The notes under the pieces are model-generated. The model saw nothing but the letters and a program-made list of their open reading frames with translations. It ran no database searches and was not told where the DNA came from. Position numbers and translations under genes: made by a program. From Ornithinimicrobium murale (GTDB lineage Bacteria > Actinomycetota > Actinomycetes > Actinomycetales > Dermatophilaceae), in contig NZ_QLVD01000024.1 of assembly GCF_003352835.1 (NCBI RefSeq), positions 1 through 64,000 on the forward strand: 64,000 bases of DNA. The letters are read 5' to 3'. Of this stretch, positions 1-8,328 are shown piece by piece (the stretch's first letter is position 1; the number at the start of each line of letters is the position of its first letter).

Positions 1-1195
1 TCCCCAGCCCGGGACAGGCACCAACACGACCGGCACCAGCACGACCGGCACGGCCAGGACGGCAGGGACCGAGGCCTCGTGCACGTGTGCCTGCACCTGC
101 AGCGGCGCCACCGACTCGGCCAGAGCGCCCGGTGCTGCTCCCGGCGCTCGGGCAGGACAAGACCGCTCCAACCTCGGCCCGACAGGTGAAGACTGCCCCG
201 ACCCAGGCCGGGCAGGTGAAGACCGCTCCGACCCAGGCCGGGCAGGACAAGACCGCTCCGACCCAGGCCGGGCTGGTGAAGACTGCCTGCCACCGGGAGA
301 AGACCGTCCGCCGCGAGGACTGGACTGTCCTGTTCCGGGTGGTGAGGTGGGGGTCGGTGAGGTCATCGGCAAACATTCGCTGTTCCTGGCTGCTGATGAG
401 GTCCGGACGTTGGCGTTGACACCGGGGTCGACGATGTACCGGCTGCTGACCGACCCGGCCACCGGGGCCCTGATCGAACGCTCCACCACCGCTTACCGGT
501 TCGACACGACCATGCGCGCCCACATCATCGCCGCCGACGTCTTCTGCCGCGCCCCCGGCTGCCTACGCCCGGCCACCCTGGCCCAACTCGACCACGTCCA
601 GGAACACGGCACCCCCGGCGGACACACCTGCATCCGCAACGGTCAACCCCTGGACGCCCCGCACCATGACCTGAAAACCAAGAAATACTGGGACGCGATC
701 CTGCACGCCAACCGCGACGTCACCTGGACATCCCTGCTCGGGCGGATCTACACCACCAAGACCCACGACTACAACCAGTACACCCGGCTCCTGACCGCGG
801 CCACCGACCAGATCAACCACGCGGTCGCTGCCGGGGTCGACCCGGCCGCGGCGATCGACGCCGCGATCTACCAGGCCCTGTCCTACCGGCCACCCGCCGC
901 GACCCTGGAAACCGACGACGACCACGACTGGGACGACACCTTCACCGGCTGGGACCAAGTCACCCTCACCCACACCCCAGAAACCGGCCGACGCACCTAC
1001 CACCCCCACCCCGACACCACCCGCGCCGAAGCCGACCGGATCCGTCACAGCACCGACACCGCCGCCGAAGAGACCGACGAGCCAGCGACCAACACCACCA
1101 GCGACGCCAACACGAGCAACCACAACACCGCCCCCGACGACGACCGACCCACCACCCCCTGGACCCACGACCCCGACGCCCCACCACCCTTCTGA
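1..1195 (+). CDS. HNH endonuclease signature motif protein (DUF222/HNH type), 5' end outside window
   Basis: The reading frame is open from base 2 with no stop, so the gene begins before the window; only its middle and C-terminal part are visible. About 115 residues of Gly/Thr/Ser/Ala-rich linker with a 10-residue tandem repeat precede the HNH region. The HNH core reads CRAPGC, then LDHV, then N...HHDLKT (about bases 545-680), matching the C-terminal HNH domain of the very abundant actinobacterial DUF222/HNH proteins. The tail is Asp/Thr/His-rich and low in complexity. The DUF222 domain, if present, lies upstream. Members of this family are often multicopy and their role is unsettled; a DNA-cutting activity is expected from the motif but not shown. 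A GTG at 347 could be mistaken for the start, but it falls just before the conserved region and has open frame upstream. Confidence 0.8.
   Translation, partial: PQPGTGTNTTGTSTTGTARTAGTEASCTCACTCSGATDSARAPGAAPGARAGQDRSNLGPTGEDCPDPGRAGEDRSDPGRAGQDRSDPGRAGEDCLPPGEDRPPRGLDCPVPGGEVGVGEVIGKHSLFLAADEVRTLALTPGSTMYRLLTDPATGALIERSTTAYRFDTTMRAHIIAADVFCRAPGCLRPATLAQLDHVQEHGTPGGHTCIRNGQPLDAPHHDLKTKKYWDAILHANRDVTWTSLLGRIYTTKTHDYNQYTRLLTAATDQINHAVAAGVDPAAAIDAAIYQALSYRPPAATLETDDDHDWDDTFTGWDQVTLTHTPETGRRTYHPHPDTTRAEADRIRHSTDTAAEETDEPATNTTSDANTSNHNTAPDDDRPTTPWTHDPDAPPPF
153..290 (+). repeat. 30-bp tandem repeat inside the HNH gene
   Basis: Units begin at 153, 183, 213, 243 and 273 (last one partial) and differ by a few bases. 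In the HNH reading frame each unit gives ten residues of the type AG(E/Q)DRSDPGR, an acidic/basic hydrophilic linker. The length is a multiple of three, so copy changes keep the frame. Confidence 0.9.
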
Positions 1196-1306
1196 TCAGG
1201 CAGGACGGCGATGCTGGGCGCACGAGACCGACAGCCTCGCGTGGCTAGCGTGGCTGCGACTCGTCCTCCATCGAGTGCCCGTCCAGCCCTGATCGAAGAG
1301 CGTCGC

Positions 1307-2119
1307 TCAGTCTCGATCGGGCGCAGATAGGAAGGTGCGGAGCACAGACACGAATGCCTCCGGTTGCTCGGAGTGCACCCAGTGTCCTGCACCCTTGACC
1401 GTCACCAGCACCGCCCGAGGGAAGAGCTCCTCCATGATCGGTCGGTGATCAGGCTGGACGTAGGGCGACCGCTCCCCTGAGATCCACAAGACAGGATGGT
1501 CAAACGGCCCGCCCTCCGGCTCAAAGCCACCGATCTTTGGCAGGTCACGCAGCAACACGTCCAGATTGGCTTGCCACCGCCAGCCGTCATCCTCTGAGCG
1601 CAGGTTCTGCAGCAGAAAACCGCGCGTGGTGCGGTTCGGGATCAACTCGGCCAGCCGAGCGTCGGCCTCGCCACGGCTCGGCAAGTCGTCGAGATCCAGC
1701 GTGGCCAGGGCTCCCAGCAAGTGGCGGAACTCGCTCATATCGCTGCTCGCGACAGGTGAGATATCTACCACCACGAGTCGATCGATCAGGTCCGGGTGGC
1801 GCAGGGCGAGGGACATCGCGACCTTGCCGCCCATCGAGTGCCCCACCAGATGGACCGGCCCCGCGGCTGCGAACCCACCACGCAGCTCCTGCGCCAAGGC
1901 ATCGGCCATCTCCGCGTAGTCAACGTGCTCCATCCACCCGGAACGGCCGTGGTTGGGCAGGTCCACCAACAGTGACGCGTACTCGGGTAGCAGCGCCTTC
2001 GCGATGCTGGTGAAGTTCTTGCCCTGGCCGAAGAGCCCGTGGAAGAACACGACCCGGCCCTTGGTCGCGTCTTCGCCCACCGGTGTGGTGTGAATCATCA
2101 GACTCTCTTCAGCAGTCAC
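1307..2119 (-). CDS. alpha/beta fold hydrolase (YbfF/ABHD11-like esterase)
   Basis: A 270-residue alpha/beta hydrolase. The oxyanion segment FFHGLFGQGKN lies near residue 28, the nucleophile elbow GHSMGG near residue 94, and the catalytic His in GAGHWVH near residue 246; the acid is probably the Asp in the strand preceding it. Length and motif spacing match the YbfF/ABHD11 branch of small cytosolic esterases, whose substrates are acyl thioesters or esters; the substrate here is unknown. Start chosen at GTG 2119 because a TAGGGT box lies seven bases upstream with no Shine-Dalgarno, the pattern of a leaderless transcript. It is divergent from rlmC with overlapping promoters. Confidence 0.85.
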   Translation of the reverse strand: MTAEESLMIHTTPVGEDATKGRVVFFHGLFGQGKNFTSIAKALLPEYASLLVDLPNHGRSGWMEHVDYAEMADALAQELRGGFAAAGPVHLVGHSMGGKVAMSLALRHPDLIDRLVVVDISPVASSDMSEFRHLLGALATLDLDDLPSRGEADARLAELIPNRTTRGFLLQNLRSEDDGWRWQANLDVLLRDLPKIGGFEPEGGPFDHPVLWISGERSPYVQPDHRPIMEELFPRAVLVTVKGAGHWVHSEQPEAFVSVLRTFLSAPDRD

Positions 2120-2153
2120 GGGACAAACCCTACGGGGCGACTACCCTGGCTAG
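2120..2153. promoter_or_regulatory. Back-to-back leaderless promoters (hydrolase and rlmC)
   Basis: On the minus strand TAGGGT (2132-2127) is followed by seven bases and the GTG at 2119. On the plus strand TACCCT (2142-2147) is followed by six bases and the GTG at 2154. The two -10 boxes are only about ten bases apart, so initiation at one probably interferes with the other. A weak -35 (GGGACA, 2120-2125) precedes the plus-strand box by 16 bases. Confidence 0.6.
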
Positions 2154-3347
2154 GTGCCAGGCACCTACATCATGCAGTGCGCCTACTTCGATGCTGGTCA
2201 GTGCCGCTCATGCTCACTCATCGGGACGCGCTACGACGAGCAGCTCGCCAAGAAGCAAGAGAACTGCCGCACCGTGCTGAGTCTGGACAGTCTCGATCCG
2301 CATACTGCCTCCACGTCTACCGCCGAGCCATCTACAAGGCTGCACTGGGACGAACCGTTCGCCAGCCTCCCCGCGGGGTTCCGGAACAAGGCCAAACTGG
2401 TGGTCGGAGGCACCCGGGAGGCACCAACAGTGGGCATCCTGGACCGGGGGGCACAGGGCATCGACCTGCGGCACTGCGGGCTCTACGAGCCTGGACTGGC
2501 CCAGGTGGTCAAGCAGGTGCCCGACATCATCACTGAGATCGGGCTGGTCCCGTATGCCGTGGCTCGCCGTAGCGGTGAGCTCAAGCATGTGCTCATCACC
2601 CACTCCCCCGACGGGGAGTTGATGGTCCGGTTTGTCCTGCGCTCACCAGGACAGGTAGGACGGATCCGGCGGGCTCTGCCGGACCTCCAGGCGCGCCTAC
2701 CCGGTGCCCGAGTGATCTCCGCCAACATCCAGCCGACCCACGCCGCCGTCCTCGAGGGACCGGAGGAGATCGTCCTCACGGACGACCTGGAACTTCCGAT
2801 GCAGGTCAACGAGGTCCGTCTGCGACTGCGCACCCGGTCTTTCTTCCAGACCAACACCGTCGTTGCTGCTGGGCTGTACCGCCAAGCGAGCGCATGGATC
2901 AACGACATCAACCCGTCGTCCCTCTGGGACCTCTACTGCGGGGTCGGCGGGTTCGCGCTCCACGCGCTGCTGCGACCAGATGGTTCGCCACGGGACGTCC
3001 TGGGAGTCGAGGTCTCCGCCGAGGCCGTCGACAGCGCTCGCGCCGCGGCATCCCAGCTGCCGGGCGCCCCGAGTTTCCTGGCCGGGGACGTTTCCAACCA
3101 CCTGGGGAAGGCTGGCACCCCCGACCTGGTGGTGGTCAACCCTCCGCGACGCGGCCTCGGCCCCGAACTGCCACGATGGCTCGAGGACGCTGGAGTGGAG
3201 CACGTGCTCTACTCCAGTTGCAACGTCGACTCCCTCGCTGTTGATCTCGCGCGCATGCCGTCTCTGGTCCCGGTCCGGGGCCGCCTGTTCGACATGTTCC
3301 CGCAGACTGCTCACCAGGAAGTGCTCGTGCTGCTGCGGCGGCAGTGA
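2154..3347 (+). CDS. rlmC: 23S rRNA (uracil-C5)-methyltransferase RlmC/RumB
   Basis: A 397-residue SAM-dependent RNA uracil-5-methyltransferase. The N-terminal iron-sulfur cysteines are visible (CAYFDAGQCRSCSLI then C37), the SAM-binding motif is LYCGVGGFALH near residue 262, the NPPRRGLG motif near 325 and the catalytic SSCNVDS near 350. Escherichia coli RlmC begins MQCALYDAGRCRSC, so an alternative start is the ATG at 2172; the GTG at 2154 is preferred because it sits exactly six bases after TACCCT (leaderless pattern). No TRAM domain is present, which separates it from RlmD and fits RlmC, the enzyme that in E. coli methylates U747 of 23S rRNA. Actinobacterial orthologues may have a different position preference. 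Confidence 0.88.
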   Translation: MPGTYIMQCAYFDAGQCRSCSLIGTRYDEQLAKKQENCRTVLSLDSLDPHTASTSTAEPSTRLHWDEPFASLPAGFRNKAKLVVGGTREAPTVGILDRGAQGIDLRHCGLYEPGLAQVVKQVPDIITEIGLVPYAVARRSGELKHVLITHSPDGELMVRFVLRSPGQVGRIRRALPDLQARLPGARVISANIQPTHAAVLEGPEEIVLTDDLELPMQVNEVRLRLRTRSFFQTNTVVAAGLYRQASAWINDINPSSLWDLYCGVGGFALHALLRPDGSPRDVLGVEVSAEAVDSARAAASQLPGAPSFLAGDVSNHLGKAGTPDLVVVNPPRRGLGPELPRWLEDAGVEHVLYSSCNVDSLAVDLARMPSLVPVRGRLFDMFPQTAHQEVLVLLRRQ

Positions 3348-3406
3348 GGGACGCCTCGGGTCAGCCACAACATGCGACCTGGAACCGCTCCACCTACGGT
3401 GGGTTG

Positions 3407-3916
3407 ATGGTCACGAAGGGTCTACCCACTGCAACTATGCTCCTCGACCTCGTTGAAAGTGTGGTGGGCGGCGACTGGCCGGTGACTCAGGAAGCGATCG
3501 ATGCGTTCCTGAACCGTCTGGAGCTCTCGCGCGGCGAGATCGCACCCGGACACACCGGGCAGGCCTTCCGCTTGGTCGGAGAGCGGAAGCTGGCCGCCGA
3601 CTACCTCATCGTCCACGAGTTGGACAATGCACTCGTCGGGTTCCACGCACTCGGCATCGGCCCGGCGGACGAGGTCCAGGACCTCTATGAACAGGTCGTT
3701 GCGGAGATGACATCGCAGCGCGACCAACCGGAGAAGGCATACGACCGCCGGCGGCCGCCGAGCGAGGTCTCGCACTGGGTGCTCGGCCCGGCGCGGGTCA
3801 GCCTCTTCTGCCACGCCGACCACAACGCGCCGAACCGCACCATCCAGTTGGCGATCGAGCACATCGAACGCAGCGCTCAGGCAGACGATGAAGGGGACGA
3901 TGCGACCGGGTCGTGA
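3407..3916 (+). CDS. hypothetical protein
   Basis: A 169-residue protein with no family I recognise. It opens with a hydrophobic stretch (MLLDLVESVV) and contains DYLIVHELDNALVGFHALGIG and, near the end, VSLFCHADHN; there is no signal peptide or membrane helix. The start at ATG 3407 is supported by TACGGT at 3395-3400 followed by exactly six bases, the leaderless arrangement seen repeatedly in this window. An in-frame GTG at 3344 overlaps the rlmC stop, but the extra 21 residues look non-conserved. Its last 40 bases overlap the convergent GNAT gene. Confidence 0.55.
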   Translation: MVTKGLPTATMLLDLVESVVGGDWPVTQEAIDAFLNRLELSRGEIAPGHTGQAFRLVGERKLAADYLIVHELDNALVGFHALGIGPADEVQDLYEQVVAEMTSQRDQPEKAYDRRRPPSEVSHWVLGPARVSLFCHADHNAPNRTIQLAIEHIERSAQADDEGDDATGS

Positions 3917-4623
3917 CGGTCCCACCCCATCAGGGCGGCCCGGTAGGACGTCCCGTGGTAGGTGAAGTCGGGGGCCAGGTCGACGAACCCCAGTCGACGA
4001 TAGAGAGCTCGGGCCCGACCATCGGGGTCGGTGGACAGCACGGCACGCCGGTGGGGCATGTCGGCGAGCTGGCGGTTGAGTAGGGCGGTGCCGATGCCCC
4101 GAGCCTGTTCCTCCGGGTGCACCTGGAGCTCCACCAGTTCGAAGGCGTCCTCCAGCCACTTGGCGTGACCACGCCGATGCAGTGCTCCCTCGATCTGCTG
4201 CGGCCACCAGTGCTTCAGCTGGAGATCAAAGCCATAGAGGAAACCGACGATCGGGCCCTCCCCTCCCCCAGGGCGGGCGGCCAGCACGGTGGCGCCGTCA
4301 TACTCCTGCACACAGGTGCGGAACGTGTCTGCGAAGTGCTCCGCCGGCTCGGCCTGCGAGCCCAACGCCAGAGCATAGATCTCGGCTATCCGTCCCGAGC
4401 AGGCGACCGCCTCTGTCCGGCTCAGCCGGGACAACACGGTCGAGCGGTCAGGACCGAGGAACACCTGGTCCGTTTCATTGGACGGATGGCTGGACCCGCC
4501 GAGCGAGTGGTCCGCTTCGTCGGACGGATGGCTGGACCCGCCGAGCGAGTGGTCCGCTTCATCGCACGAATGACTGGACCCGCCGAGCGGTACTGCCTCG
4601 CCTGACGGCCCTGCCTCAGCCAC
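3877..4623 (-). CDS. GNAT family N-acetyltransferase with 14-residue repeat at its N-terminus
   Basis: The C-terminal 170 residues form a GNAT fold: ELVELQVHPEEQARGIGTALL is followed by the acetyl-CoA loop (EEQARGIG) and a typical ALYRRLGFVDL strand. The first 60 residues are a 14-residue tandem repeat of the LGGSSHPSDEADHS type. The start proposed is GTG 4623, which overlaps the stop of moaD in GGTGGCTGA, implying translational coupling; a later GTG before FLGPDRSTVL (about 4470) would exclude the repeat and remains possible. It is the last gene of the nar/molybdenum-cofactor run. The acceptor is unknown. A 40-base overlap joins it tail to tail with the preceding plus-strand gene. Confidence 0.72.
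   Translation of the reverse strand: MAEAGPSGEAVPLGGSSHSCDEADHSLGGSSHPSDEADHSLGGSSHPSNETDQVFLGPDRSTVLSRLSRTEAVACSGRIAEIYALALGSQAEPAEHFADTFRTCVQEYDGATVLAARPGGGEGPIVGFLYGFDLQLKHWWPQQIEGALHRRGHAKWLEDAFELVELQVHPEEQARGIGTALLNRQLADMPHRRAVLSTDPDGRARALYRRLGFVDLAPDFTYHGTSYRAALMGWDRHDPVASSPSSSA
4474..4595 (-). repeat. 42-bp tandem repeat (about 2.9 copies) in GNAT gene
   Basis: Units start at 4474, 4516 and 4558 in plus-strand numbering; the first two are nearly identical and the third has drifted. Each encodes 14 residues (LGGSSHPSDEADHS and variants) in the GNAT frame, so copy-number changes are frame-neutral. Confidence 0.9.
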
Positions 4624-4855
4624 CAGCGAAAGGTGGCAACACGTCCACAGTTGCGTCGGCGGCCAGGACCGTGCTGTGGTCCGAGACATATTGCCCCTCG
4701 TGCAACAGAGAGCTGCGGCGGAGCACGTCCGCCAGCGCGGGGCCGTGTCGTTGGCTGAGGCCGGACACCAGGGTCCCCAGGTCTGCGGCGAGGATCTGCT
4801 CCTGCTCGGTGCCGGCAGCCTCGGCAGCAGCGGCGAAATAGCGAACTGTGGCCAC
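4616..4855 (-). CDS. moaD: MoaD/ThiS family sulfur-carrier protein
   Basis: A 79-residue ubiquitin-fold sulfur carrier ending in the obligatory Gly-Gly (PPFAGG), the residue adenylated by MoeB/MoeZ and thiocarboxylated. The GTG start at 4855 is fixed by a strong AAGGAGGA about nine bases upstream; longer in-frame extensions upstream lack any such signal. Position directly after mobA and moeZ and downstream of narGHJI argues for MoaD, the small subunit of molybdopterin synthase, rather than ThiS. The GNAT gene begins inside its stop codon region. Confidence 0.82.
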   Translation of the reverse strand: MATVRYFAAAAEAAGTEQEQILAADLGTLVSGLSQRHGPALADVLRRSSLLHEGQYVSDHSTVLAADATVDVLPPFAGG

Positions 4856-4889
4856 GGTCGACTCCTCCTTCGAGCTGGTCTCCAGTCTC

Positions 4890-5657
4890 TCAGATCTTGG
4901 GGCCACGCGGGCCCTCGACCCGGTCCACCCAATGTGCATGGTCGTCCCAGGTGTCGATGTCACCTGCATGGGCGGTGGAAACCGAGACTGCCCTGAGGCC
5001 GGTCACCACCCGCCGGACCGCGACCGAGTGGCCAGATCCGAACGGTGCCAGGGCACTCGTGAGCCGGGCGGTGCGATAGGCCGCGAGCAGCCACTGTGGG
5101 TGGCCTGACTCGTCCTCCGGGCAGACCATGTCAACCTCCGGCCCAGCCGTGGCGGCGACCCTGAGCAGGTCGGCCACTGCGCGCGCCGCCTCGGGCTGGT
5201 CGACGGCGATCACCAAGGTCCAGGGGGCTGGACCCGCCGTCTGAGTTGGGGCTGCCGTCTGAGCTGGGGCTGCCGTGTGAGCTGGGGCTGCCGTGTGAGC
5301 TGGGGCTGCTCTCTGAGTTGAGATTCCCGCCTGTGTTGAGACTACCGTCTGAGCAGGGGCAACTACCTGCGCCGGGTCAGCCCCTCGGGATGTGCTCCCG
5401 ACCCGAGCCAGTGCCGCCATACCAGCGACGATGCCGGCCACAGGGCCACCGCCGGGTGGTTCCTCGACTGTCTGCAGCACGTGCGGCGGCACACTCACCC
5501 GACCCACCACGACGACCTGCCGTGTCGCACTCGCAGCGTCGAGCACGCGGTCCAGCAGGCTTCGGCCGCCGAGGGTGAGGGTCGCCTTGTCGACGCCGCC
5601 GAGCCGGGTGCCACCTCCCCCGGCCAAGACCACCATGTCGTGCTCCGGCTGTGCCAT
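4890..5657 (-). CDS. mobA: molybdenum cofactor guanylyltransferase MobA-like
   Basis: A 255-residue nucleotidyltransferase with the N-terminal signature LAGGGGTRLGGVDKA (GTP and Mg binding) and a GGGPVAG segment near residue 72. MobA attaches GMP to molybdopterin, producing the bis-MGD needed by NarG. Usual length is near 190-200; the excess is a 40-residue Ala/Pro/Thr/Gln-rich tandem insertion at residues 100-142, placed before the strand TLVIAVDQPEA that should carry the metal-binding aspartate. One base separates it from the moeZ stop and 34 bases from moaD, so it belongs to the same transcript. GAGG precedes the ATG. Confidence 0.8.
   Translation of the reverse strand: MAQPEHDMVVLAGGGGTRLGGVDKATLTLGGRSLLDRVLDAASATRQVVVVGRVSVPPHVLQTVEEPPGGGPVAGIVAGMAALARVGSTSRGADPAQVVAPAQTVVSTQAGISTQRAAPAHTAAPAHTAAPAQTAAPTQTAGPAPWTLVIAVDQPEAARAVADLLRVAATAGPEVDMVCPEDESGHPQWLLAAYRTARLTSALAPFGSGHSVAVRRVVTGLRAVSVSTAHAGDIDTWDDHAHWVDRVEGPRGPKI
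5234..5359 (-). repeat. 18-bp tandem repeat (seven copies) in mobA
   Basis: Seven 18-bp units, starting at 5234 and every 18 bases after, encode six-residue units such as AAPAHT and AAPAQT. The repeat decays toward its 5' coding end (higher coordinates). It interrupts the catalytic domain of mobA rather than a natural linker between domains. Confidence 0.85.
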
Positions 5658-5658
5658 C

Positions 5659-6819
5659 TCAATACCTCGGAAGGCTCGGGTCTACCTCGTCGATCCAGCC
5701 CAGGATCCCGCCGGTCATCACCCGCACGTCTGGATGTCCCAGGCGCACCAGGTGGCGCGCGGCACGCTCGGCCCGCGGCCCCGTCTTGCAATAGAAGACG
5801 ACAGGACCGTCCTTCACGGCAGTGCCGACCTCCCAGGACAGCACCTCGCCCACGGGCACGGCACGGGAACCGGGCACCATGCCCAGTGCCTGCTCCCCCG
5901 GCTCTCGCACGTCGATCACCTGCAGGCTCTCCAGTCCGTCGTGCACCTCCAGCGGAGACATCTGGGGCACTGCCACAGGCTCTGGCCTCTCGACCTCCTC
6001 AGACACCCCGGCCAGGGCGGGGGCCACCTCTCGTGAGACGGAGCGTTCGGTCGCACGTCGGAGCGGGATCTCCCGGGTCCGCTGGGTGAGGGCATCCAGC
6101 AGGAGCACCCGTCCGACCAGCGGCTCGCCCGTGCCGATAATCAGCTTGACCGCTTCAGCCGCCATGATCGACCCCACCTGACCGACCATCGCCCCGAGCA
6201 CTCCCGCCTCGGCGCAGCTCGGCACGTCTTCCGGTCGGGGCGGGACGGGGAACAAGTCACGCAGCTGCACCGCAGAGTCGCCTGCCAGGCTCTCCGGCAG
6301 GAAGGTCGTCAGCTGTGCGTCGAAGCGCAGCACCGCCGCCCAGACCAGAGGCAGACCCAGCTCGACGGCCGCGTCGTTGACGACATATCTGGTGTCGAAG
6401 TTGTCGCTGCCGTCCAGCACCACGTGGTGACCGGCAAGAATCTCGGTCGCGTTGTGTTCGCCCAGATGCTCTCGGACCCCGGCGAGCGACACAGTCGGGT
6501 TGAGGTCGCGCACCGCCCGGAGCGCACTGTCCACCTTGCTGGAACCGACATCCGCGGTCCGGTGGATCACCTGTCGCTGCAGGTTCGTCGCGTCCACCTC
6601 GTCGTCGTCAATCACGGTCAGGTGGCCCACGCCGGCCGCAGCGAGATAGAGCAGCGCCGGAGACCCCAGCCCGCCCGCCCCGACGACGGCCACCCGGGCG
6701 TTGACGAGGCGCTTCTGGCCCTCCAGGCCGATGCCGGGCAGCAACAGATGCCGGGAGTAGCGGGTCAATTGGTCCGGGGTGAGCTCATCGGCAGGCGGCA
6801 CAGGCAACAGGTCAGCCAA
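5659..6819 (-). CDS. moeZ: MoeZ-type adenylyltransferase/sulfurtransferase (ThiF + rhodanese)
   Basis: The N-terminal ThiF/MoeB domain has RYSRHLLLPGIG, the nucleotide-binding GAGGLGSP and the DGSDNFDTR segment; the C-terminal 100 residues are a rhodanese domain with active-site FYCKTGPRAERA. MoeZ adenylates the C-terminal glycine of MoaD-type carriers and passes sulfur to it. The open frame extends to 6927, but that part overlaps narI out of frame. I place the start at TTG 6819, eight bases inside narI and just after GGGAGAAGG; GTG 6801 is an alternative that begins just before the conserved region. The product is about 386 residues, usual for MoeZ. Confidence 0.82.
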   Translation of the reverse strand: MADLLPVPPADELTPDQLTRYSRHLLLPGIGLEGQKRLVNARVAVVGAGGLGSPALLYLAAAGVGHLTVIDDDEVDATNLQRQVIHRTADVGSSKVDSALRAVRDLNPTVSLAGVREHLGEHNATEILAGHHVVLDGSDNFDTRYVVNDAAVELGLPLVWAAVLRFDAQLTTFLPESLAGDSAVQLRDLFPVPPRPEDVPSCAEAGVLGAMVGQVGSIMAAEAVKLIIGTGEPLVGRVLLLDALTQRTREIPLRRATERSVSREVAPALAGVSEEVERPEPVAVPQMSPLEVHDGLESLQVIDVREPGEQALGMVPGSRAVPVGEVLSWEVGTAVKDGPVVFYCKTGPRAERAARHLVRLGHPDVRVMTGGILGWIDEVDPSLPRY

Positions 6820-7549
6820 CCTTCTCCCATCCTCGCTTCGGGGTCCGCGTTCCGGAGCCGGCGCCAGGACGGCTGTCGCGGCTGCGGTACACGATATAGG
6901 GCCTGGTGAAATAGCCGATCGGCGCACTGAAGACGTGCACCAACCGGGTGAACGGCCACATCGCGAACAGCAGGAACGCGAAGAAGGCGTGCAGCTGGAA
7001 GCCGAGCGGTGCCTCCTCCATCAGCGAGGCGTCCGGCTGGAACCAGAAGATCTGCCGGAACCACGGGGACACCCCGTCGCGGTAGTTGTACTCCCCACCG
7101 ATGGTGAAGATGCCGCCTGCGATGGTGTTCCAGATGCCGAGGAAGATGACCAGCCCCAGCACCGCATACATGGCCTTGTCGTTGACCGTCGTGGCCGAGA
7201 AGACGGGGCCGACGGTGCGCCGCCGATAGATCAGGATGACCAGGCCGGCCACGGCGGCCAGCCCTGCCGGGATGCCGAAGCCCATGGCGATCCAGTGGTA
7301 GGCCTCGTGACTGATCCCGATCCAGTCGGTGAAGCTCTGCGGGACGATGAGGCCCAGGAAGTGCCCGCCGGCCACGCCCAGGATCCCGAAGTGGAACAGC
7401 GGGCTGCCGATCCGCAGCAGCTTGCTCTCGTAGAGCTGGGAGCTGCGCGTGGTCCAGCCGAACTTGTCGTACTGGTAGCGCCAGATGTGCCCGACCACGA
7501 AGATTGCCAGGCAGATATAGGGGAAGATCACCCAGAGGAAGGTGCTCAT
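6812..7549 (-). CDS. narI: respiratory nitrate reductase gamma subunit NarI
   Basis: A 245-residue membrane protein with five hydrophobic helices that carry the two b-type hemes of nitrate reductase. The expected histidines are visible in FVVGHIWRYQ, FHFGILGVAGGHFLG, HEAYHW and QLHAFFAF...RLVH. It takes electrons from quinol and delivers them to NarH. The ATG at 7549 (MSTFLWVIFP) has AGGAG nine bases upstream and overlaps the narJ stop by four bases (ATGA); the 25-residue longer version lies in narJ and is rejected. Confidence 0.93.
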   Translation of the reverse strand: MSTFLWVIFPYICLAIFVVGHIWRYQYDKFGWTTRSSQLYESKLLRIGSPLFHFGILGVAGGHFLGLIVPQSFTDWIGISHEAYHWIAMGFGIPAGLAAVAGLVILIYRRRTVGPVFSATTVNDKAMYAVLGLVIFLGIWNTIAGGIFTIGGEYNYRDGVSPWFRQIFWFQPDASLMEEAPLGFQLHAFFAFLLFAMWPFTRLVHVFSAPIGYFTRPYIVYRSRDSRPGAGSGTRTPKRGWEKVG

Positions 7550-8328
7550 CGTGGGGCTCCTACGGGGATAGTCGGACCAAGTGAGACGCCGTGTGGGTCG
7601 GGGGTGGGGGCCCCGTCGCCGCATCCTCCACCGGTGGGTGGAGTGCGGAGCTCGTCGAGGGCCGGGTCGATCGCGTAGGGCGCGTTCAGCGCCCGGTCGT
7701 CCAGGCCGACCGTCTCCTGCGGCGGCCCCTCGGCGATGAGCCGGGCGAGCGCCACGTTGTCATCTCCCTGCAGTTCGGGCAGCGTCGCCCGGACGGCCTG
7801 GACGACATCGGCCCACGGAGACTCGCGGTGCAGCAGCGCTCGCCGGAGCAGCTCGATGCCGACCCGGTGCTCGTTCAGCACCTTCCAGGCCGCCTCCGGG
7901 GCAACGGTGGCGCCGAACTCCAGGATGACCGACAGGTGGTCGGGCAGCTCGGCGTCGTGGTCGGAGAGCTCCACGCCGTGCCGGCGGTAGAGCTGCTTGA
8001 ACTGGACCAGCGCGACACCCCGGTTGCGGGTGTCGCCGTGCAGGAAGTAGGTCAGGTGCAGGGCGCACTTGCGGGTGACGTCGAAGGTCTCCACGTAGGC
8101 CTGCTGCAGGGCTGCCAGGTCCGTGGTGCCCGCGTGGTGCAGGAACCGTCCGAGGGGCTCGGCGATCTCCGGTGACAGCCCGGCGACGGTCTCCCGGAGC
8201 AACGGCAGTCGCTCTACCAGGAGTTCGTCCGGATAGTCGAGCAGCAGCGAGCACGCCTGCCAGGTGTCGGCCTGCACCCGGGGGTCCAGGCGCGGCGTGG
8301 TGCGGCGGTGGCGCCGCCAGAGCTTCAT
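7546..8328 (-). CDS. narJ: nitrate reductase molybdenum cofactor assembly chaperone NarJ
   Basis: A 260-residue cytosolic chaperone of the NarJ/TorD family. The family signature appears as YVETFDVTRKCALHLTYF followed by HGDTRNRG (residues about 80-105). NarJ keeps NarGH competent for cofactor insertion and membrane attachment and is not part of the final enzyme. The C-terminal 30 residues are Gly/Pro-rich. It is coupled to narH (TGATG, one shared base) and to narI (four-base overlap). Confidence 0.92.
   Translation of the reverse strand: MKLWRRHRRTTPRLDPRVQADTWQACSLLLDYPDELLVERLPLLRETVAGLSPEIAEPLGRFLHHAGTTDLAALQQAYVETFDVTRKCALHLTYFLHGDTRNRGVALVQFKQLYRRHGVELSDHDAELPDHLSVILEFGATVAPEAAWKVLNEHRVGIELLRRALLHRESPWADVVQAVRATLPELQGDDNVALARLIAEGPPQETVGLDDRALNAPYAIDPALDELRTPPTGGGCGDGAPTPDPHGVSLGPTIPVGAPR

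Noticed and set aside
87..419. A 110-codon plus-strand frame with a KTAPTQAGQ repeat
   Set aside because: It reads the HNH gene repeat in the wrong frame; the frame starting at base 2 is open throughout and continues into the HNH domain.
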